From Lachnocurva sp029100405 (GTDB lineage Bacteria > Bacillota > Clostridia > Lachnospirales > Lachnospiraceae): a stretch of 28,460 bases of DNA. The translations under genes were made by a program, and so were the position numbers. How positions within the stretch are numbered: position 1 is the first letter of the stretch; every line of letters starts with the position of its first letter. Under the pieces are notes generated by a model that did no database searches, was not told the DNA's origin, and was given only the letters and a program-made list of their open reading frames with translations. The stretch lies in NCBI GenBank assembly GCA_046263755.1, contig JBJYZC010000023.1, positions 1 through 28,460 on the forward strand, given 5' to 3'. This document shows positions 24,847 through 28,460 of this stretch, piece by piece.

Positions 24847-25776
24847 TTACTTTCCAATCATAGTTCCATTCTGGCCGCCGAAAGCAGAGCCATTCGGATC
24901 CAGTTTTGTGATCAATACCTTACGGATCGCGGAATCTCCAATGAAGTCAATGGCGGCTTCCATCTTCGGAAGCATGGTGCCCTCTTCAAACTGACCCTCT
25001 TCGATATAGCGTTTCAGGTCGGATACGGAAATATAGTCCAAAGGCTTCTCATCGGTTTTCCCGAAATTCAGGCAGACTTTGCCGACGCCGGTGAGGATGA
25101 CCAGAAGATCTGCATCTACCTCACGAGCCAGAAGACCGGCTGCAGTATCCTTCTCGACAACAGCCGATGCGCCTTTTAACTGATTTTCCTGCTCCAGGAC
25201 CGGAATTCCGCCACCGCCTGCAGCAATGACGATCTGGTCTGCATTCATTAAGGCACGGATGGCATCGATCTCTACAATGGAGATCGGCTTCGGCGTTGCA
25301 ACAATTCTCTGCCAGCCGGTCTTCGTTTCCACTACATGATTGCCTCGTTTGTCTTCTTCTTCGGCTTCTTCTTTGGACATGGTGCCGCCGATGACCTTGG
25401 ACGGACGATAGAAGGCTTCATCATAAGGATCTACGGTCACCTGGGTAAGAACTGTCGCGACGGTCTTATAGATGCCACGGGAAATGAGCTCCGCCCGGAT
25501 GGCATTCTGCAGGTCGTAACCGATATAACCCTGGCTCATAGCGGAGCAGACACTCATCGGGGTACGTGTAAAGGAAGGATCTTTCCGGTGCAGTTCTGTC
25601 ATAGCAGCATGGATCATGCCGACCTGAGGTCCGTTGGAATGGGTGATCACAACTTCATAATCCTGCTGAATGTATTCTGCCACAGCCTTGGCTGTTCGTT
25701 TCGTTGCCTCTTTCTGCTCGGGAAGTGTCGTTCCCAGCGCATCATGTCCGAGAGCAATCACAATTTTCTTCTTCAT
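24847..25776 (-). CDS. arcC: Carbamate kinase
   Basis: The 309-residue protein matches carbamate kinase: KKKIVIALGHDALGTTLPEQ, THSNGPQVGMIH, PMSVCSAMSQGYIGYDLQNAI, IAAGGGGIPV, KDTAAGLLA and LPKMEAAIDFI. The usual ALGGNALG at the N-terminus reads ALGHDALG. It makes ATP and carbamate from carbamoyl phosphate and ADP, the last step of arginine deiminase and related pathways. No arcA or arcB gene is in view; it is instead coupled to pyk, another substrate-level ATP producer. The carbamoyl phosphate source must be elsewhere. Confidence 0.95.
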   Translation of the reverse strand: MKKKIVIALGHDALGTTLPEQKEATKRTAKAVAEYIQQDYEVVITHSNGPQVGMIHAAMTELHRKDPSFTRTPMSVCSAMSQGYIGYDLQNAIRAELISRGIYKTVATVLTQVTVDPYDEAFYRPSKVIGGTMSKEEAEEEDKRGNHVVETKTGWQRIVATPKPISIVEIDAIRALMNADQIVIAAGGGGIPVLEQENQLKGASAVVEKDTAAGLLAREVDADLLVILTGVGKVCLNFGKTDEKPLDYISVSDLKRYIEEGQFEEGTMLPKMEAAIDFIGDSAIRKVLITKLDPNGSAFGGQNGTMIGK

Positions 25777-25863
25777 TCTGCCTTTTGCCTCCTTTTTAAG
25801 ATCCGTCCCAAAAAGTCCATGATTTTCTTTATTGTATCACAGGAAAGGCGGAAAGAGAAAGAA

Positions 25864-25899
25864 AGGGCGGGTGAAAAAAAGAATTTTTTCACCCGCCCT
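25864..25899 (-). terminator. Intrinsic terminator of htrA
   Basis: A perfect 16-bp stem, AGGGCGGGTGAAAAAA with its complement (25864-25879, 25884-25899), has a four-base loop and lies just after the htrA stop. On the minus strand it is followed by a moderately U-rich stretch. It separates htrA from arcC-pyk. Confidence 0.85.
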
Positions 25900-25923
25900 A
25901 AAATGGATTTCGATTGCTAAAGA

Positions 25924-27636
25924 TCAATAGCCGAAGAAGTCGAAGAAACTGTTTCCACGGCTGTTAGAGTTTCCAGAGCTTCCGGAGCTTCCGGAGTTTC
26001 CGGAATTGCCGGAGTTTGTGCTGTCGGCTTTTCTCAAATAGGTAATTTCAACCTTCTCTCCGGCCTTCTTTTCAGACAGAATATTCTTTAATTCTTGTGT
26101 CGTGGAAACGGACTTATCACCGATCTTTGTGATGATATCTCCGGCTTCCATACCGGCCTTATCGGCTGCGCCATCCTTTATGATCTGAGACACCAGAATG
26201 CCTGCCGGTACCTGATATTGCGAAGACTGATCACTGGTAATATCCATGCAGTAGATCTGGAGGTTCTTTTCGCTGCCCAGAGTTACCGTCGCCGTCTTTT
26301 CTGAGTAGCCATAGTTCTTCGTATCGCTTTTACTTGCGCTGTCTGTGATACTTTCGCCCTTCATCAGCTTATCAATGATTGTAGAAGCAGAGCTGATCGG
26401 GATCGCATAACCCATGCCTTCTACTTCCGTATCGGAATATTTGGCGGATACGATACCAACGACTTCGCCCTTCATATTGAGCATTGCACCGCCGGAGTTA
26501 CCGGGGTTAACAGCTGCATCGGTCTGAATCAGCTTGTTTTTAATGGTGTTTCCGCTCTCATCCTGCAGGCTGACTTCTCGATTCAAGGCGCTGATGACAC
26601 CGGTCGTTACGGACTGGCCATAACCTAAGGCATTACCGATGACGATTGCAGACTCACCAACGGTCAGATCATCTGAAGATCCAAGGGTGGCAATCTTGAT
26701 ATTGTTCCGGGTAGAGGACGGGATATCACTTAATTTAACCTTGATGACGGCCAGATCCGAACTTTCCGCAGTACCCTGTACCTCACCGGAAACGGCCTGA
26801 TTATCGTTGAAAGTAATGGTAAGAGACCGGGTGTTGCTGACAACATGGTTGTTGGTTGCAATGTAGAGATAATCATTGTCTTCGCTGATAATGATTCCGG
26901 ATCCGGCTGATTCGACCTGTTTCTGCTGGTTCATGCCGAAGAAGTTCTGGTAATCCTGAATGGAAATATTGGTAACCTGAACGATGGAAGGCATTACATT
27001 GGAAACAATATCGGAAACATCTGTGACTGTAGTAGCAGAAGAGGTGGAGGTGGACTGGATCTTGCCCTTATTCGTCGTAAGGGTTGCTGTCGTGTCCGCC
27101 GTATTCCCTGTCGCTTTCCGGGTCAGATAGTTGGTTCCGCCGAAGGTAAAAGATGCAACGACACCGAAAACAAGACCCAGGGCAATTGCCATACCGAATT
27201 TCCGGCCGGTCGGATGCTTGACTGGCTTATTCTTCCGAGCCTGTCTTGCAGCGGCCCGGCGGGCTTTCCGATTCATCTTCCTGGCCTTTTTGTACTCGGC
27301 TTTACTCTGATATTGTCCGAAAGGCGCTCCATTATTTCCATTGTTATAGCCATAGGAATTCTCGCCGGCATTCTGGTTAGCATTTTGAGCGTTTGTGTTC
27401 TGCCAAGTCTGGTCAGAAGACTGGCTGTTTGTATTCTGCCAAGACTGGTCAGATGACTGCTGCCAGGACGATTGGTCCCCGGCCTGGTCTGCCTGATTCC
27501 AGTTATTGTTGGCATTGCCATTTCCGGTACTTCCGGCATTCATGCTGCTGTCGCCGAAACCATCACTGTAATTTGCATTGGTGCCATTGGTTCCCTGGTC
27601 TGATGTTTCGTCAAATCCGTGCTCATATAAACTCAT
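25924..27636 (-). CDS. htrA: HtrA/DegP-type membrane-anchored serine protease
   Basis: The 570-residue protein has a Q/N/G/S-rich region (1-110), a strongly basic stretch (112-146), one membrane segment (about 148-168), a trypsin-like domain with catalytic H264 (TNNHVV), D294 (SSDLAVIKV) and S381 (NPGNSGGAM), and one PDZ domain (about 455-535). It ends in a short Gly/Ser/Asn tail and FFDFFGY. The family degrades or refolds damaged exported proteins at the outer membrane face. The cytoplasmic part is far longer than in Bacillus HtrA. Both low-complexity parts show DNA-level repetition (around 25960-26015 and 27395-27475). The gene has its own terminator. Confidence 0.95.
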   Translation of the reverse strand: MSLYEHGFDETSDQGTNGTNANYSDGFGDSSMNAGSTGNGNANNNWNQADQAGDQSSWQQSSDQSWQNTNSQSSDQTWQNTNAQNANQNAGENSYGYNNGNNGAPFGQYQSKAEYKKARKMNRKARRAAARQARKNKPVKHPTGRKFGMAIALGLVFGVVASFTFGGTNYLTRKATGNTADTTATLTTNKGKIQSTSTSSATTVTDVSDIVSNVMPSIVQVTNISIQDYQNFFGMNQQKQVESAGSGIIISEDNDYLYIATNNHVVSNTRSLTITFNDNQAVSGEVQGTAESSDLAVIKVKLSDIPSSTRNNIKIATLGSSDDLTVGESAIVIGNALGYGQSVTTGVISALNREVSLQDESGNTIKNKLIQTDAAVNPGNSGGAMLNMKGEVVGIVSAKYSDTEVEGMGYAIPISSASTIIDKLMKGESITDSASKSDTKNYGYSEKTATVTLGSEKNLQIYCMDITSDQSSQYQVPAGILVSQIIKDGAADKAGMEAGDIITKIGDKSVSTTQELKNILSEKKAGEKVEITYLRKADSTNSGNSGNSGSSGSSGNSNSRGNSFFDFFGY

Positions 27637-27778
27637 ATTGGACTTCCTTTCTGATATATCGCTATATCTTGTTTTTTATCCCCGGAACTCTGATGCTTCA
27701 GGGCTTTTCTCAACTTCTGAAAATGAGTATAGTCGACAGCTGTGATAAAAGTGTGAAGAAGTTTTAGCTTTTTTGTGA

Positions 27779-28027
27779 AAGCTTTTTGATACAGAAGATG
27801 ATGACAGACCGGATGACAGCTACATTGTAATAGGAGCTTTGGCGTCTGGTGATCCCATCGTTTTCAAAAAGGCAGAGGAGCAAATTTCAATCTATCATTT
27901 GGAAGATGATCGGATTCACGATTATGAAACATAAAAAGATTTCTATGTTTTTTTGAATGATGTGTACGATATACTTGGAATAGGAGATGACCTCATTTCG
28001 ATTTCGTATCAGTTTGACTCCATGTGA
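27779..28027 (+). pseudogene. Broken 3' fragment resembling a SUKH (SMI1/KNR4) immunity-type protein
   Basis: One plus frame between TGA (27776) and TGA (28025-28027) reads KLFDTEDDDRPDDSYIVIG, then GDPIVF, ISIYHLEDD, an in-frame TAA at 27932-27934, and continues KDFYVFLNDVYDILGIGDD. No start codon or ribosome site is present. The pattern VIG...GDPIVF...IYHLEDD...(D/F)xxFL resembles the C-terminal half of SUKH domain proteins, which are often immunity proteins of polymorphic toxin systems. The family call is tentative; the broken state (missing 5' end plus internal stop) is direct. Confidence 0.45.
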
Positions 28028-28066
28028 AATGTAATCATTGAATATATAAGGAAAGGGGTGTGTTAC

Positions 28067-28369
28067 TTGAAAGCTGTATCGAAGTCTGCAAAGGTAAGTC
28101 CAGATGTAAAACGTATTATTAAGGACCTGAAAAGCGGAGAATTAGAAGTGGGAGATGTTCCAGAAGAATTTGCCTTAGATTCTAACGTTGTAAAAGCGGA
28201 ACGAAAATTGGGACTAAGGAAAAGCGGGCATCGAGGTTTTGATGTAATCACACAAACATTTTTTGTAGAAGAAGATTGGGCAGATATCCCTGTTTCAAGA
28301 TTGCATAAGATGACTTTTGATTCTTTTGAGGAATATTATAGACAATATGTAATGACCTCCGATTTGTAG
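28067..28369 (+). CDS. Small protein of unknown function
   Basis: The frame encodes 100 residues from TTG at 28067 (MKAVSKSAKVSPDVKRIIKD); GGAAAGGGG lies eight bases upstream. The alternative GTG at 28058 touches the ribosome site and is unlikely. The protein is charged and soluble, without membrane segment or signal peptide. A conserved-looking core is AERKLGLRKSGHRGFDVITQTFFVEEDW. I do not recognise the family. It lies between a broken immunity-like gene and a new gene starting at 28451, so an accessory or toxin-associated role is possible but not shown. Its last codons take part in the RNA switch noted below. Confidence 0.65.
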   Translation: MKAVSKSAKVSPDVKRIIKDLKSGELEVGDVPEEFALDSNVVKAERKLGLRKSGHRGFDVITQTFFVEEDWADIPVSRLHKMTFDSFEEYYRQYVMTSDL

Positions 28370-28447
28370 GTTCGTGGATTTACCTGTATACTACAAGTCG
28401 GAAAAGACAAATGGTAACAGGGATTACCGCATACAAATGGAGGTCAT
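28352..28447 (+). promoter_or_regulatory. Alternative RNA hairpins controlling the ribosome site of the right-edge gene
   Basis: Segment A (28352-28369, over the stop codon of the small ORF) can pair with C (28391-28400, CTACAAGTCG with CGATTTGTAG, one G-U) or with B (28432-28447, TACAAATGGAGGTCAT; 16 pairs with one bulged G). Pairing A-B hides the GGAGGT ribosome site of the next gene; pairing A-C, or a ribosome finishing the small ORF, frees it. A separate hairpin, GGTAA-CAGGGA-TTACC, lies between. Confidence 0.55.
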
Positions 28448-28450
28448 CAA

Positions 28451-28460
28451 ATGAAGTATA
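28451..28460 (+). CDS. Start of an unidentified gene leaving the window
   Basis: ATG at 28451 follows GGAGGT (28439-28444) at six bases. Only MKY is visible before the window ends. It is probably co-transcribed with the small ORF and translationally coupled to it through the alternative hairpins. Confidence 0.5.

Noticed and set aside
25872..25891. A/T-rich middle of the htrA terminator as a promoter
   Set aside because: It is the inner part of a perfect 16-bp terminator stem and has no matching -35 element.
1..28460. tRNA or rRNA genes
   Set aside because: No cloverleaf, GTTCGA-type T-arm in context, or rRNA signature was found on either strand.

Overview
The window looks like chromosome from an anaerobic low-GC Gram-positive bacterium of the class Clostridia, probably Lachnospiraceae. 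The evidence is the gene set: LL-diaminopimelate aminotransferase, type III glutamine synthetase, an ANTAR antiterminator beside a glutamine synthetase homologue, an orphan carbamate kinase, strong Shine-Dalgarno sites and TTG starts. The family assignment is inference; no rRNA or other phylogenetic marker is present.

Layout. Positions 1-3.3 kb, minus strand: a gene start leaving the window, then the lysine/peptidoglycan operon dapF-dapL-EamA transporter, with a 22-bp minisatellite between dapF and dapL. Positions 3.4-5.5 kb, minus strand: a type I glutamine synthetase homologue followed by an ANTAR-domain regulator, behind a possible structured leader RNA. Positions 5.5-7.1 kb, minus strand: pyrG (CTP synthase). 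Positions 7.3-17.5 kb, plus strand: glnN-asnB and gltB-gltD, the main ammonium-assimilation block. Positions 17.5-23.4 kb: an AT-richer sugar island (AraC regulator, GPH symporter, GH2 glycosidase, a truncated secreted ORF and an IS256-type remnant) flanked by 260-bp direct repeats that include the last 26 bp of pyk. Positions 23.4-27.6 kb, minus strand: htrA, then arcC-pyk. Positions 27.8-28.46 kb: a small accessory tail with a broken gene and a short unknown ORF.

The most notable signal is a possible nitrogen-control circuit. The type I glutamine synthetase homologue keeps the fold and length of GlnA but has lost most substrate, phosphate and metal residues, so it is probably not an enzyme. 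It is co-transcribed with an ANTAR protein whose receiver domain also lacks the phospho-acceptor. Two operons nearby, glnN-asnB and gltBD, both start with a strong promoter followed directly by an intrinsic terminator. In both, the 5' arm of the terminator overlaps a competing small hairpin with the same hexaloop AAAGGC on different stems, matching the A1/G4 hexaloop rule for ANTAR RNA targets. This suggests a pseudo-enzyme sensor plus antiterminator controlling glutamine, asparagine and glutamate synthesis.
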